Assembly: GCA_027563935.2 (NCBI GenBank)
Contig: CM050447.1
Span: 85,421,461 to 85,485,460, forward strand
From: Costus lasius
Lineage: Eukaryota; Streptophyta; Magnoliopsida; Zingiberales; Costaceae
DNA: 64,000 nt
Direction of reading: 5' to 3'
Of this stretch, positions 36,949 through 49,383 are shown piece after piece (position 1 is the stretch's first letter; every line of letters begins with the position of its first letter). Both the position numbers and the translations under genes were made by a program. The notes beneath the pieces were generated by a model, which did no database searches, was not told the origin of the DNA, and saw nothing but the letters and a program-made list of their open reading frames with translations.

Positions 36949-38641
36949 TGAAAGTCCCCTTCAAGAGGGGGGGGCGAAACCCTAAAGTGGCGCATGTAAA
37001 ACTTTCATAGCAGCGGAATTAGGGTTTCATAAGGATCGCATGTGATATATTCATATGATCAACTTTAAAACCTTTGTAAAGATCGAAAGATTCATACCAA
37101 TGCCATTTGATGGATGGCGTCTTGGAAGCAGAGATCGAAAGGGCTCTCCTCCAAAGGTGCCGCACACAAGAAGAGAGATGGCTTCTCCTTGATGTTCTTT
37201 GTGCTAGCAAAGACCTTCAAGTCTCCTTGATCGCTTGAAGGGAATTGAGAGATGAACTCTTGCTTGGCTGAATTTTCTCCAAGGCGTTAACCTCCTCTTT
37301 GCACGAGAGTGTCATCGAAAGGAGAAGAGAACGAGAGCAAGAGACGTTCCACACAAACGTGGGGCGTTACTTTCAAATTGGAAAACCGAATTTCCAAATA
37401 TAGAAAGCCCTCAATGCTCATGCGTTCATACGTTCACCCAAGTGAACCGAACGCTCATCTCTTTCATTTGAACCAAGCGCTCACACATGAGCCGGTTCAA
37501 TGACATTTGGTTCAATGACCAATTAAGCCAAGCCTTTGATCTAGATCTCATTAAACCCAAAGGTTCAAGATCTAACCGTTGATCTCTCGATGCTCTTGAT
37601 CTCACCAATCCAGCATCACTTCTCTCGATCGAAGCTTACCGATCTCAAGCCCCAATCAATCAAACATGATCAGACCAGATCTCAATTACAATCAGAGTTT
37701 AAATCCCTTTAAAATGAACCGAAACAATTCAGTCCACACGATCTGACATGAGTAAGCCATATCATCAAATTGTGCGACCCTAAGGGTTTCCTTTAAATGT
37801 CGGTAACGATAACTTACGTTATCACGATCAGTGAGGGGTATCTAGCAACACATCACTGTCTCCCGATATAAAGGAAAGAGTCTTTCAAGACTACACCCAA
37901 ACCACAGCACAAGTGTGAATCCATTTCACTAGGCATACATGTTTCCTTTGCCACTGGATGTTCTTATTGGACAAGCGTGTCAAGCCTGTGACTCCAATAT
38001 GATGAGAATGATTAGATCAGATGAACACAGTCATCTGGGTATGGCCATACACTTTCTCAATCATCTCATCCAGGGGGGCCCCTTTAGAACATCACACTCC
38101 AAACTAGGAGACGGCAATCCTTTATCTATCACTAGTGCCCTAACATGACTCATGCTCATTATCCAAGATAGTCTATAACCATTATGTTTCAAATGATATT
38201 GAACTACCTCAAAACAATGCCAATCATCATTTAGAAACACAAGTGATCTCAAGTCAGAGGAAATATGCCACTTGTTGCATACAAGGATTATTCACATTGT
38301 GACAAGCAATTGAATATCCTAGTAGGGTCTGTCCAGTACATCCAATGTACCCATGAGTCTACATCTTATTCCATGCTCGAAGCATCCTATAAGATTAGAA
38401 CACATATTAGTCTCAATCATATCAAGGCTGTCTCATGTTCACCAAGATATCTCGACTAAGGACAATACTGCATGTCAGCCAAGCTGAACAGCATTGAAAC
38501 ATTATTCAGAAGTATACATATTGCAGCAGATGATGTAACAAACTGAATAACAACCATTGCCTTTATAAACATAAGAGTTTATACATGATACTGATATAAT
38601 CCCAAGGCCTCAAACATTAGCCTTAAGGGCATACCCCAACA
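36949..38641 (-). repeat. 5' LTR of element B
   Basis: Counterpart of 20401-22094. Its outer end faces the start of solo LTR C in opposite orientation, forming a long inverted repeat with one unpaired base (38642). Confidence 0.95.
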
Positions 38642-38642
38642 A

Positions 38643-40280
38643 TGTTAGGGTATGCCCTTAAGGCTAATGTTTGAGGCCTTGGATTAATTGCAGTATCATG
38701 TATAAACTATATGTTTTTATAAAGGCAATTATTGTTATTCAGATTGTTACATTATCTGCTGCTATATGTATACATCTGAGTAATGTCTCAATGATGTTCA
38801 GCTTAGCTGACATTCAGTATTGTCCTTAGTCGAGATATCTCGGTGAACATGAGACAGCCTTGATATGATTGAGACTAATATGTGTTCTAATCTTATAGGA
38901 TGCTTCGAGCGTGGAATAAGATTTAGACACATAGGTGCATTGGATGTACTGGACTGACCCTACTTAGGTTATTCAATTGTTTGTCACAATGTGAATAAAT
39001 CCTTATATGCAAGCAAGTGGCATATTCCCTCTGACTTGAGATCACTTATGTCTCTAAATGATGATTGGCATTATCTTGAGGTAGTTCAATATCATTTGAA
39101 AGATAATGGTTAAAGATTATCTTGGATAGTGAGCATGAGTCATGTTAGGGCACTAGTGATAGATATAGGATTGCCTCTCCTAGTTGGAGTGTGATGTTCT
39201 AAAGGGCCCCCTGGATAAAATGGTTGAGAATGTGTATGGCCATACCTAGATGACTATGATCATCTGATCTAACCATTTTCATCGTGTTGGAATCATAGGC
39301 TTGACACGCTTGTCCAACGGGAACATCCAGTGGCAAAGGGAAACATGTATGCCGAGTGAATTAGATTCACACTTGTGCTATGGTTTGGGAGTAGTCTTGG
39401 AAGACTCTTTCCTTCATATCGGGAGACAGTGATGTGTTGCTAGATACCCCTCTCTGATCGTGATAACGTAAGTTATCGTTACCGACAATGAAGGAAACCC
39501 TTAGGGTTGCACAATTTGATGATATGGCTTCCTTATGTCAGATCGTGTGGACTGAATTATTCTAGTTCAGTTTAAAGGAATTGAAACTCTGATCGGAAGT
39601 GAGATCTAGTCTAATCATGTTTGATTGATTAGGGCATATGATCGGTAAGCTTCGATCGGGAGGATTGATGCTTGATCGTAAAGATCAAGGGTGCAATGTG
39701 ATGTGTGGTTAGATCTTGAACCATTTGGTTCAAAGAGATTATAACCAGGGCTGGTTCGATTTGGTGCTTGAACCAAATTGGAGTTGAACCGGTTCACTTG
39801 TGAACACATGGTTTGATTCAAGAGGAGTTACGATGGCTTCATGGGGAGTTAAGGAGGGAGTTATGCATTCGGTTATTACTATATTTGGTAGCCGAATTTT
39901 CCTTTTGGGATATCCCCTCACGTTTTCGAACGCCACTCGCCCCTTTCTCCTCTCGTGTGGTTCATCTTCATGCAAGGAAGAAGGCCAACCAGCAAAGACA
40001 CATTTTTCCTTTGAAGGAGATGATCAAAGACTTCTTGGTGACTTGCTAGCACAAGGAAAGCAAGGAAGGAGGCCTATCTCATCCTGTGTGCGATTCCTTT
40101 GGAGAAGAGGCACTCGCCCCTTTTTCTTCTTCCAAGCCGCCACTCAAACAATGGCAATGGTAATGCTTTAATTCTCCTTTCATGGTTGATCATATTACCA
40201 AGTCATACGATCATATTGAAACCTAGTATTTTCCCCACTGCAAAATTTTCAATTATGCATGTGACCTAGGTTTGCTTTCA
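38643..40280 (+). mobile_element. Solo LTR C (same family as B and D, opposite orientation)
   Basis: TGTTAGGGTATGCCC to CTAGGTTTGCTTTCA, about 1638 bp. Target duplication CTATA: 20392-20396 on the far side of B and 40281-40285 here. Element B was inserted after C's first four bases, so TGTT appears both at 20397-20400 and 38643-38646. No interior belongs to it, so it is a solo LTR left by LTR-LTR recombination. The conserved box and hairpin (near 39430-39480) and CTATATTTGG near 39878 are present. Confidence 0.9.
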
Positions 40281-40285
40281 CTATA

Positions 40286-42436
40286 TGTAACACAAGATCA
40301 GATCTAATGATTCAATAAAACATCCTCATATAGCATTGTCTCTTGAACCATAGAACAATGGTCACATCCAAAGGTCCATAGGACTATTGGGATCATTGTC
40401 TTTTCAGGATTATGATACATGTGAGCCTAGTTCAAAGGAACAATATGACAGATGCTGCCTTCACCAAAAGGGTGGAAAGGAGTAGTGACTTGTTGGATCT
40501 ATTACACAGCGATGTAAGTGGACCCATGTAAACAAGCACTAAGAGGAGTTATATACTTCATTAGGTGTGGGTATGCCTTATGCAACCCAAGAACTTTGGA
40601 AAAATCCAAGAAGTTCACAAATGAAGTATTGAGTCAAATTGAAGGATCTATTAAAGCACCTTGATTGGATCAAGATGATTAGTGGAGAATTTGATGACTG
40701 TCCTAAGAAGTGTGGAGTTATCTCACAGCTTACTTAGTACACCACTGTGTGGTAAAATTCAAAAGAAAGAAAAAGGAACACATTGGATGTGGATTCCATC
40801 TTTGAATAGTCATGCAAATATACTGCTGTGATGCCATGCAAACAGATGTACTGCTACTCCATAAGAAAAATGTCTAAGTTAGCTTTTGAGTTGCAAACTG
40901 CTAATATCCCATTTCTTCAATGGAATTGGGAATGTAATGTGCAGTGATTCAAAAGTATGTATTTGTGGGGCACTATAGAGTGCTAATTCTATCCCATGGA
41001 GAACAAAATATTTGTTGCTCAAAATGCTATCTCTCTTAAGAAAGTATTTCTTTTGAAAGAAGCCAGTGGGAGTAGATTTGATTTGGACAAGGTCCAGAAT
41101 CAACCACAATATAATTAGACACAGATGGATAGCAAAATCTCACATACAGGTTGAAAGTCAACCTGAGGTTCAAGTAACACAGGAATAACATAAGTCTGGA
41201 TCGATTCGATATGCTAGGCATGACGAATTTTTCATCAAACATGAACCTAAGACTTATGAGGAAATGGAAGCGGTCGGTAGACCAGATTCCAAGGAATGGC
41301 TAAGGGCCATGAGAACCATAATGGACTCCATGTCTGCTAATCAAGTCTGGGACTTGGATAAGCTACCAAAGGGGTAATTCCCACATGCTGTAAAATAAAT
41401 CTTCTGGGAAGATAGACATGGAAGGTAACATTGTTACCTTGAAAGGCAAGCTAATGAACAGAAATTTCAGGCAAATCCACTAGGTGGATAATGATGAAAT
41501 TTTCACCAATAGCTAAGTTTTAAGTCAATTAGGAATCTGCTTGTTATAATTGCATGATCAATTATGGCATGTTGTTATGATAACTGCTTTTCTTGCATGG
41601 ACATCTGAAAAGATATCTATAAGGAAATAGCCAGAAGGTTTTCATATCAAAGCCATATAGATATGCATGAAATTATGCAAGCATGTTTGAAATAGCCTGT
41701 GTTTACAAGAAGATCAGTGGGAGCACCTTAATAGTATTTCTTGTCTAAGATGATTGATGATATTCTCCTCACATGAAATGACATCTCAGCTCTTCACATG
41801 GTAAAGAAAAGGGTTTGATATGTATTTCGAGAAGAATGATCTAGGGAATGATGCCTGCATCCTAGGCATGAGGATCTATAGATAGAGATCTAAGAAAGTC
41901 ATTGCCCTTTAGTCAATCTATGTTCATCCAAGAGTTTCTGGAGAGGTTTATATTGGATGACTCCAAATATTGATACCTCCCAGGAAGATATGGTCTGACT
42001 CTCTCAAAGATGTTGTGTCCTGTGACACAGCTGGAGAGTAATAACATGGGTCTAAAATCCTGATACATGGTGTGTAGGATGGATCATGTTTTGAATAATA
42101 TACTCAAGACCATTTGTGGCAAATGCTTGGAGCATAGCCAGCAAGTTTCAATCAGATTTTAGTGTTTAACATTAGATAGCTGTGAAAGCGATCCTTATAT
42201 ATATACTTGGGAAGTATAAAGGATTGGAGTCTAGTCTATGATAGACAGGAAAGAATTTTGTGTACAGGGGTACACTGACACTTCGTTCCAGTCTAGTGAC
42301 TATTGATCACAGCCAGGAGTTGCGCTTTGCCTTGTTATGGTGTTGTGTGCTGAAAGAGCATTATACAAACCAAAGTGGCAAGATTCTACAAATAAGGCTG
42401 AGTACATTGCAGCTCCTTGTGGCAGACAAGGAGGCA
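40286..42436 (+). pseudogene. Decayed pol of element A (integrase, RT, part of RNase H)
   Basis: Fragments in changing frames follow the order of D's polyprotein. Integrase: LLDLLHSDVSGPM from about 40491. RT start: SKEWLRAMRTIMDSMSANQVWDL from about 41289. The YVDDIL region is recognisable near 41745-41765 but broken by stops. RNase H: NKAEYIAAPCGRQGG near 42390-42436. Many stops and frameshifts. Continues behind solo LTR E. Confidence 0.8.
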
Positions 42437-42441
42437 GCTTC

Positions 42442-43728
42442 TGTAACATCCCACATTCTTAACCCCAAACAAATGGCACAATTCACAAATGATACAGGAT
42501 GTTTCATATAAGATCGATCATATGCTAGGTAAAACCGAGTTCAAGAAAACACGATCTGAAAAATTTCCATAAATTCATACATACAAATTCACAAAACTCA
42601 AATCTCATAAATCTCATAAGGGTACCTGCCACCACGCAATCCTTGCACTAGACATATGCAAGGCAACAGTTATATCAAATCCACAGCTATATTAAATCCG
42701 TATCAAAACCATAAAATCCAAAAAGGTACCTGCCACCAGGCAATACTTGCACTAGACATATGCAAGTTACAGATATATGAAAACCTATTACAAAGAATAC
42801 ACCATAAACCGAAATTCACAACAAAATCACAAAATCGATTTTATAAACTCATATCAAACACCGAAACCAGGCTGAAGCCCGCGGTGACACAAAAATCAAA
42901 CTCATAAGACTGCCATAACCGGCAACATAATTCACATAGTTCACATAGTCTCATGATTCACATAGTTCATATAATTTATGTTAAGGCCACAACCGGCCCC
43001 AAGAATTAAGCATAAAAATTCTTAAAACAGCAAACAGCATAATTATCCACGCCAAAGCACTCAAGACATGCGCCCCTGCTCTATGCCTGAAAATAGTGAG
43101 GGGTGAGCTACACAGCCTAGTGAGTGGATAGTCTAAATCGACCATCCAGAACATACATTCAAAAATATAGGCAGATTATTTTAAAAATCTTTAACAGGAA
43201 CATTATGTCAACATATAACAAAATAAAGAGACAGAAGTCATATAGACAGTCAGATGTACACACTAGCATATAACAAACTCAGGTTCTAGAGTTTTACTCT
43301 AAACCAATTAAACACATATATTCTAAACCAACTAAACACACCATACTTAATTAACCTAGTTGTCCAGCATAATCAGTAGTGACCAATATGGTCTAATTAA
43401 TTAACCAATAAGGTCTAATTAATTAACCAACAAACTGTAATTAATTAACTTACAATTTACAACCCATAAATCCTAATTAATTTATTATGAACAACCAATA
43501 ATAATTCATCATAAATTAACAGCCAATAATCAAATAAATAATCTCTAATTAATTTACAATAAATTAACAACCAAATAAACTCAAATCAAATAATTACAAA
43601 TTAACAATCAATAAGCCAGTTAATTAGCATCCAATAATTTTATTTAAATCATAATAAAATATCACAGTTAATGATTTTATTTAAATCCAAATAATGCTTA
43701 CCAGGACTTAAGATCCTTGGATCTTACA
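42442..43728 (-). mobile_element. Solo LTR E, probably minus orientation
   Basis: TGTAACATCCCACATTC to GGATCTTACA, 1287 bp, flanked by GCTTC (42437-42441 and 43729-43733). Read on the minus strand it starts TGTAAGATCC and ends GGGATGTTACA, as plant chromovirus LTRs often do; orientation is an inference. It has a duplicated segment of about 105 bp (GGTACCTGCCACCA at about 42622 and 42725) and an AT-rich zone of short repeats at 43370-43680. The LTR starting at 63767 is another member. Confidence 0.88.
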
Positions 43729-43733
43729 GCTTC

Positions 43734-44010
43734 ATTCATTTGAACTTGATCTAGTTCATAGTGCTTAATGGTCCAGTATAGTCCTTACTGGGACCATAGC
43801 AAAGGAGAAGGAACTTAATGCTCAAGTATGTACTGCAGCATATCATCTGATCTTAGAGATCATGGATAAGGATGATGATCAAATTTGATAAAATAAACTC
43901 AGATAGCAATCTGAAAAAACCCACTGACCTAGCCTCTGGCGCAGCGGAAGCTAAATGGGTCATATTAGAGACATTGGAACTGACCAAACATCAGTTGCCC
44001 TTGGTCTTAG
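43734..44010 (+). pseudogene. RNase H end of element A's pol relic
   Basis: Resumes directly behind solo LTR E. KINSDSNLKKPTDLAS near 43887-43937 corresponds to the VHTDDNLADPLTKPLA end of copia pol in D. Truncated and frameshifted. Confidence 0.7.
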
Positions 44011-44024
44011 TGCAAGTGGGAGAT
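44011..44024 (+). other. Polypurine tract of element A
   Basis: TGCAAGTGGGAGAT directly before the 3' LTR start TGTTGG. Confidence 0.88.
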
Positions 44025-46259
44025 TGTTGGTGTATATGCCCTGAAGACCAATGTATGGACATGGTCAGGCATTGTTTGAATGTACTTTGATAGAACTATT
44101 ACTATTTATATAGGCATGGTCGTTATTATGCAGACTTCTCTACCTGCGTTGATGTATTGAGTTGCATAAATAATGTCCCAGGAGTTTGGATTAGATCCGT
44201 TCTCATAAGCTATCCCCAGACAAGGTACCTTAGCGGATATGGGACAGCTTTGGTACATGTGAGACTGGTGTATGGGCTGGTTAGGTGCGGGGCACAGTAA
44301 CGCAGACATACAGATGCATTGGATGCACTGGAGTGATCCACCGTGAGGATTGACTTGTCTAGTCAACAAGTCAATCTCACATGCAAGAGGTTTGCATTGA
44401 TCCGTAGACTTGAGGTATTCATGTTTAGATTTGATGATGGGTATGCTTTAATACAGTCTTACGTCTCTCCGTAATTGGGAGACCAAAACGACTGTCATTG
44501 GGCATGTCATAAGTCACGTAGAGACATGGATGACCAATAGTAGGATTTGCCCTTTCCTTCAGAGGAAGCATGATATCCACCTCGGGGCGCCCCACCTTAT
44601 TGGTGCATGACAGGAAAGTGTGGCCACACTTGTTGAGTCATGACCAATGCATTGGATAATAAACTTGAGACTAATCCAATGGCAGGATATCAGCTTAGGC
44701 AAAGGGATCTGTAATGCAATGGGAATCCTCATTGCTTGTTAGGAGTTGTTGCCATAATGACTTGAGTCCTATGACATGGGTAGTAGTGATGTGTGGCTAG
44801 ATACCCCTCACTATTTATGATGTTTACATCATTGCCTTCGTCATATGGATCCTACGGGGTCACATGCAATAGACTCTTGACGTTGCTTTAATCAGAAGAC
44901 TTAGGATCAAGTTATTGGATAACTTAGATCCATTTGGAAGATTTCATCAGCGCCAATGGGCCTGATGAGTTGGAAGAAAGTTATTGGAGCCAAACTTCAT
45001 TTTTGGCAGGTTGACCCGAAATTGACCTAGATTTGTCACATTTGGATTAGGGTTACATTGGATTAGATCCAATGGCTTAATCAACCCATGCCATGAAGTT
45101 TGGGCTAGCTCATTATCCAATGAGGCCCAATAATTAGTTGTCATGAAGAGGAATTGGCTTAAAAGGGTATAATGGGGAGAAATCTCACCCCATTGGCGCC
45201 TAGGGGCATAATGGGGTGAGGGAGGCGCCTTTGCTTCATTATGGAAGTAAAGGGCGCCTAGCCCTTCTTCCTTGGATGGAATACTTGCCTCTAAGGCAAG
45301 TCTTGGGTCTGATATGGCTTGAGGACTCTTTTGGAAAGAGCTTGGGCGCATATGAGAAGTAGGAAGATGTTTATGGTAAAGTCTTGGAGACTTTCCTTAT
45401 GAACCCTACATGCACCCAAACCCTTACCCTAGCCGAATTCTTCATGTTGCGCCCAGCCACTTAGCCTTTGATGGTAAGAATGCATTTGAGGCATGTCTTG
45501 GGCTGATATAGTGCTTGGACTTTTATGGATAGGTTGAATGAAGTTTATGGAAAAAGTCTTGGAGACTTTCCTTACTTCAATACACCTCATCCTAGCCATA
45601 CACTTGGCATGATCCTAGCCCTTGCCCAAACCGCCTCTTGTCCTATTTATAGGACCCCTTACCACCCCTTCCAATGTTCGACTTCTAGGAGGCGTGAACA
45701 TACATAGAGAGGCGTGAGCAAGGGCAAAGGGTGATAATAACAAAGGCTTGGCGCAACCTTCTTCCAAGTGGCCGAAAGACATCCTTTCTTCTTCTCCTCT
45801 TCTTGGCGCAAAGAGAAATTGGGCTTGGTGGCTTCTCCTTCTATTGTCGCAAGCCCTCTCCCTCTCATTGCCATTAGCGCATCTTGCTTGAAGGTGGCGC
45901 AAGCAAAGAAGAAGAGGGAAGTTCTTGGCGACATCTTCCCTATTCCCTCCTTGGCGCAACTTCTCTTGAAGGTGGCACAAGTGGAGTGAAGGCTTGATTC
46001 TCTTCCCAAGGCTAGCATCGAGCGTGGAAGGGAGCAACGATCAAGGAGTCGACGCATGGATACTTGTAGAGGGCGAACACTTGGGTGCCTTCAACATGGC
46101 TTCGACATCTAGACAAGCAAAAGAGGTACATCTCTAACACATCCTTGTGTCTTCTCTCTTGCATGGATCCTTGGGACCGGAATATGTTTCGGGTGTAATG
46201 CTTCTTCCGCTGCGTCCTGGGACTGCAAAATTTTAAATTACACCCGGCATTCCCTAACA
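44025..46259 (+). repeat. 3' LTR of element A
   Basis: Exactly 2235 bp like its partner at 15812-18046, about 98.3% alike by eye count. TATA box copy at 45644-45653. Followed by the target duplication AAATC. Confidence 0.95.
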
Positions 46260-46264
46260 AAATC

Positions 46265-47574
46265 AACTATGTAGATTGATTGGTTCATCTAATTAGTCTC
46301 ACATGTTGAACTTTATGTAAAAAAAAATTATTGGATCCTAATAAGCTGAATCCTCAAACTTGCTTCTATAGATTTGTATATGCCTTCTACCAGTTTACAT
46401 TATCTATATTTAGTTTATCAATCTAGCAACTTTGGTGTATACAATTTATACATGTTGACATCTTTAGATGTGATTACCGATTATCGTGTTGTCATTCATA
46501 TATATGTTTAGATTATTATCCAGACATCTTAGATGTGTTCATAGATTATCATGTTCACAGCCTTAGAGTTGTTTACTCATTATTGTGTTGACATCCTTAG
46601 TTATGTTTATTGATTATCATGTTGGCATCCTTAGATGTGTTTTCTAATTATCATGTTGGCATCTTTGGATGTGTTCAAAGGTTATTATTTTGCATCCTTT
46701 GATGTGTTTTCAGTTTATAAGTTTTGCATCCCTTTAATTGTGTACAATTTAATGGTTTGGCATCTTTTGATGTGTATATAGTTTAACAAATGTGGCGTAA
46801 TTTGATGTGTTTATAGATATTCTTGTTATATCCTAGTTGCATATGTTATTAGTATGATAGTGATACTTGCTCTTATACTAGTAATATCTTACTTGTACAA
46901 TACTTTGATTGGGCACACAGATATCCACATAGTGGACAAGACCAGATCCCTAGTTTATTATAGCAAGCATTTTAAGACATGTACACATGGTGGTGCACAT
47001 GATCATCTCAAAGTGTGTGTGGGGGCACCACTCTATATTACGAGCAGAGTGACAACTCCAAGAGCCCACGGATTGGGATGATGACCAAATGGATTATATT
47101 AGTGCTCTCATATCCATATACATGTATAGTTTGACATCTTTGTAGTTGCTATCTTCATCAAACTACAGATACATGTAGCTTTGTTGTATTTCATATTTAT
47201 ATATCACTCTTTGTATTTCTTTTAGTTGGTCTTCCCTCCTTCGGTTTTAGGCGACTACCCTTCCACTAGAAGAGGCTTACTCAACATTGTTGTTGATATT
47301 TGTTGACTTACAGATTCTAGTTCAGACTAAGGAAATTAGCTCAAGGACAAGAGGATTTTTTTTTAACTTCAAGATAAATGTTGAACATGTAAGTGAATTC
47401 ATTGATATATTTGTGAAAATTTGTATTGGTGTAGAAGCTCAAATTTAAACACTTATGCTAAATTATTTTAAATTTAATGGTATCATGTTATAGATAAACA
47501 TGTTTTATAATATTTGGACTTAAGATAGCAGGTATAGTTGTTATATCTTGGTTTGGTTTTATTAGGGGGTAACA
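46265..47574 (+). mobile_element. LTR F, right part
   Basis: Continues the LTR that starts at 15397 and ends GGTTTTATTAGGGGGTAACA at 47574; joined length about 1.7 kb. It holds a degenerate minisatellite (46450-46825). AAAAT follows, matching the bases before 15397 (solo LTR reading), but TGGTATCCGAGG at 47579-47590 also resembles an initiator tRNA-Met primer site (5' LTR reading). I cannot decide between the two. Confidence 0.6.
46450..46825 (+). repeat. Degenerate minisatellite, period about 40 bp
   Basis: About nine units resembling GCATCCTTAGATGTGTTTA followed by an ATTATCATGTTG-like stretch, lying inside LTR F. Units differ by substitutions and small indels. Confidence 0.7.
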
Positions 47575-49383
47575 AAAATGGTATCCGAGGAGTAGTTTAA
47601 GGCTTAGGGGAACCTAAACATAAACTTAAGTTCTTGGTTGAACTTCTGAGGCATGTAGGACATAACTCTAAATTCTAATGATTAGGATTTTGATCTCAAA
47701 GTTAGCCTAAGCCATGGCCGTTGGTCTATGATTTGGATGCATATGGTATGTAATGATGAACCTTATGGTTGAGGCTTAAAGTCTAAGATTTAGGATGCAT
47801 GGTTGATAGAATAAAGTCAAAGCTTAAAGCCTAATGTCTAAGGACTAAGATCTTTGGCTAAGACTCAGGGATACACTTAAGACTAGCTTAAAGTCTAAGG
47901 ACAAAGATCTTAGGCTAAGACTTAGGGATACACTTAAGACCACGGTATAAAATGAGCTTGACTATGATTATGATAAATAAGTCATACTTTTGATATTAGG
48001 ACATGATATGAACATGTTAATTGAACATAGACAAAGAACAAGTCTTAGATTATCAATGTCATCTATTGTTCACCAGATCACATAGATTAAGTCATATGGA
48101 ATTGATGTCTAATTAAAGTAACAATTTTATGATTGTTGATATTAGTTAGCCTATGCTTGAGTGCGGAATGACACTTGGTAGTCATTTGAAAGGAAAAACA
48201 AGAATTGATGAGGCTAGTGATTTGGTGCTAGTCTAAATTAAGTGTAATATAGTCCAAGCAGTTTAGGACATTATGATCTTATGATCATATATAGTTTACA
48301 CATTTAGTTTGATTACCAATTCTGACATTTTTGTTATCCTACAGTCAGTCCACTTCATGCTAGTGATTTGGTGATCATATCTATTCATGATTCTATTTAT
48401 GTTGGCACTTAAATTCTTGATTGCATTGTTTGGATTATAATTGTACTGCTATGACTATCTTTACCAGGATATAGGGATTGTGCTTGATTTGGATCATATG
48501 ATTATTAGTGAATTTATTGGTGGTCTTATGATCACACGGTTATGCTAGTGGACTAATGGTCACTCCAACTAGCTCATATACCAGTCTCACAAGTACCAAA
48601 GTTATCCCTTATCCATTAAGATACCTTGATTGGGTACAAACTTACTAGACTGAGTAAAATCAATCTTCAAGGATACTATTATATTATTCTACACATCAAT
48701 GTAGCTTAAGTAATCGACGTATTGACAATGTCTTAATTATTCAAAAGGATAAATGTACATGCAACATATTATAAAGGCTGTAGTTGGGTATACCATAAAT
48801 ATTGACTAGGAAAGTGAGTGATCAAGATTGGATTTATCCCTCCTATATAATGGGATTGTTGGCATCTTAGTTTCCTTGATCAAGTGTAACAAAAATATAT
48901 GACCATGCTCAAATGAATTGGCATATTGATTGTATTTGTTCTATTAGTCTACTTGGGTATTAAGAAACATAATGATTGAACTGTAAGAGTGTGACATGTT
49001 CTATGGCTTATGTTCATTCGAGATACCAAGGACATAGTGGCTAAAATATACGATAACTTTATCACATAATGGTGGTATCAAATCTCAACATTATTATTGC
49101 ATAGGTAGCAATGATGTGTTGCTAAAAGGTGCGTATGTGCCCTTGCATGAGAGATTTGATTTTCATAAAGAATGTTTTTTTATCAACTAATTGGCTTCTT
49201 CTTTGCAAGGATCCTTGGCGGCAAATAAATTTATTCTCTTGATTTTTTGTTATGCTATTCTATACCAATTTCTCAACAATTACTAGGACTCACCTTAGTT
49301 TTTTATTCACTCTTCCTAAAAAGATCGTGGCATAAGGATTAACATGTTTCTTTCAATTGAACATCTTCTAAAAAATTCTATAA
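47575..49383. other. Decayed repeat or host DNA without genes
   Basis: No supported frame. 47833-47942 is a two-unit tandem repeat of about 55 bp (CTAAGACTcAGGGATACACTTAAGAC). Around 48570-48660 the text resembles, on the opposite strand, part of element A's LTR (near 15990-16080), suggesting an old relative. If LTR F is a 5' LTR, this would be its eroded interior. Confidence 0.5.

Larger units (their letters stand above)
20401..38641 (-). mobile_element. Copia element B, complete, carrying element D
   Basis: LTRs at 20401-22094 (3' LTR in element sense) and 36949-38641 (5' LTR), 1694 and 1693 bp, with target duplication ATGTT at 20396-20400 and 38642-38646. By eye about a dozen differences separate the LTRs. 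Interior: 22095-27432 and 36580-36948; element D occupies the gap. The gag-pol frame is closed by a lost start codon and one nonsense codon. B inserted four bases into solo LTR C in opposite orientation. Confidence 0.95.
15807..46264 (+). mobile_element. Copia element A, complete with target duplication, carrying nested insertions
   Basis: LTRs of equal length (2235 bp) at 15812-18046 and 44025-46259, flanked by AAATC on both sides (15807-15811 and 46260-46264). Primer-binding site 18048-18059, polypurine tract 44011-44024. A's own interior is 18047-20396, 40281-42441 and 43734-44024, about 4.8 kb; the rest is nested. The gag-pol relics are full of stops and frameshifts while the LTRs differ by only about 1.7%. 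This points to a defective element moved by proteins supplied in trans. Confidence 0.92.
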
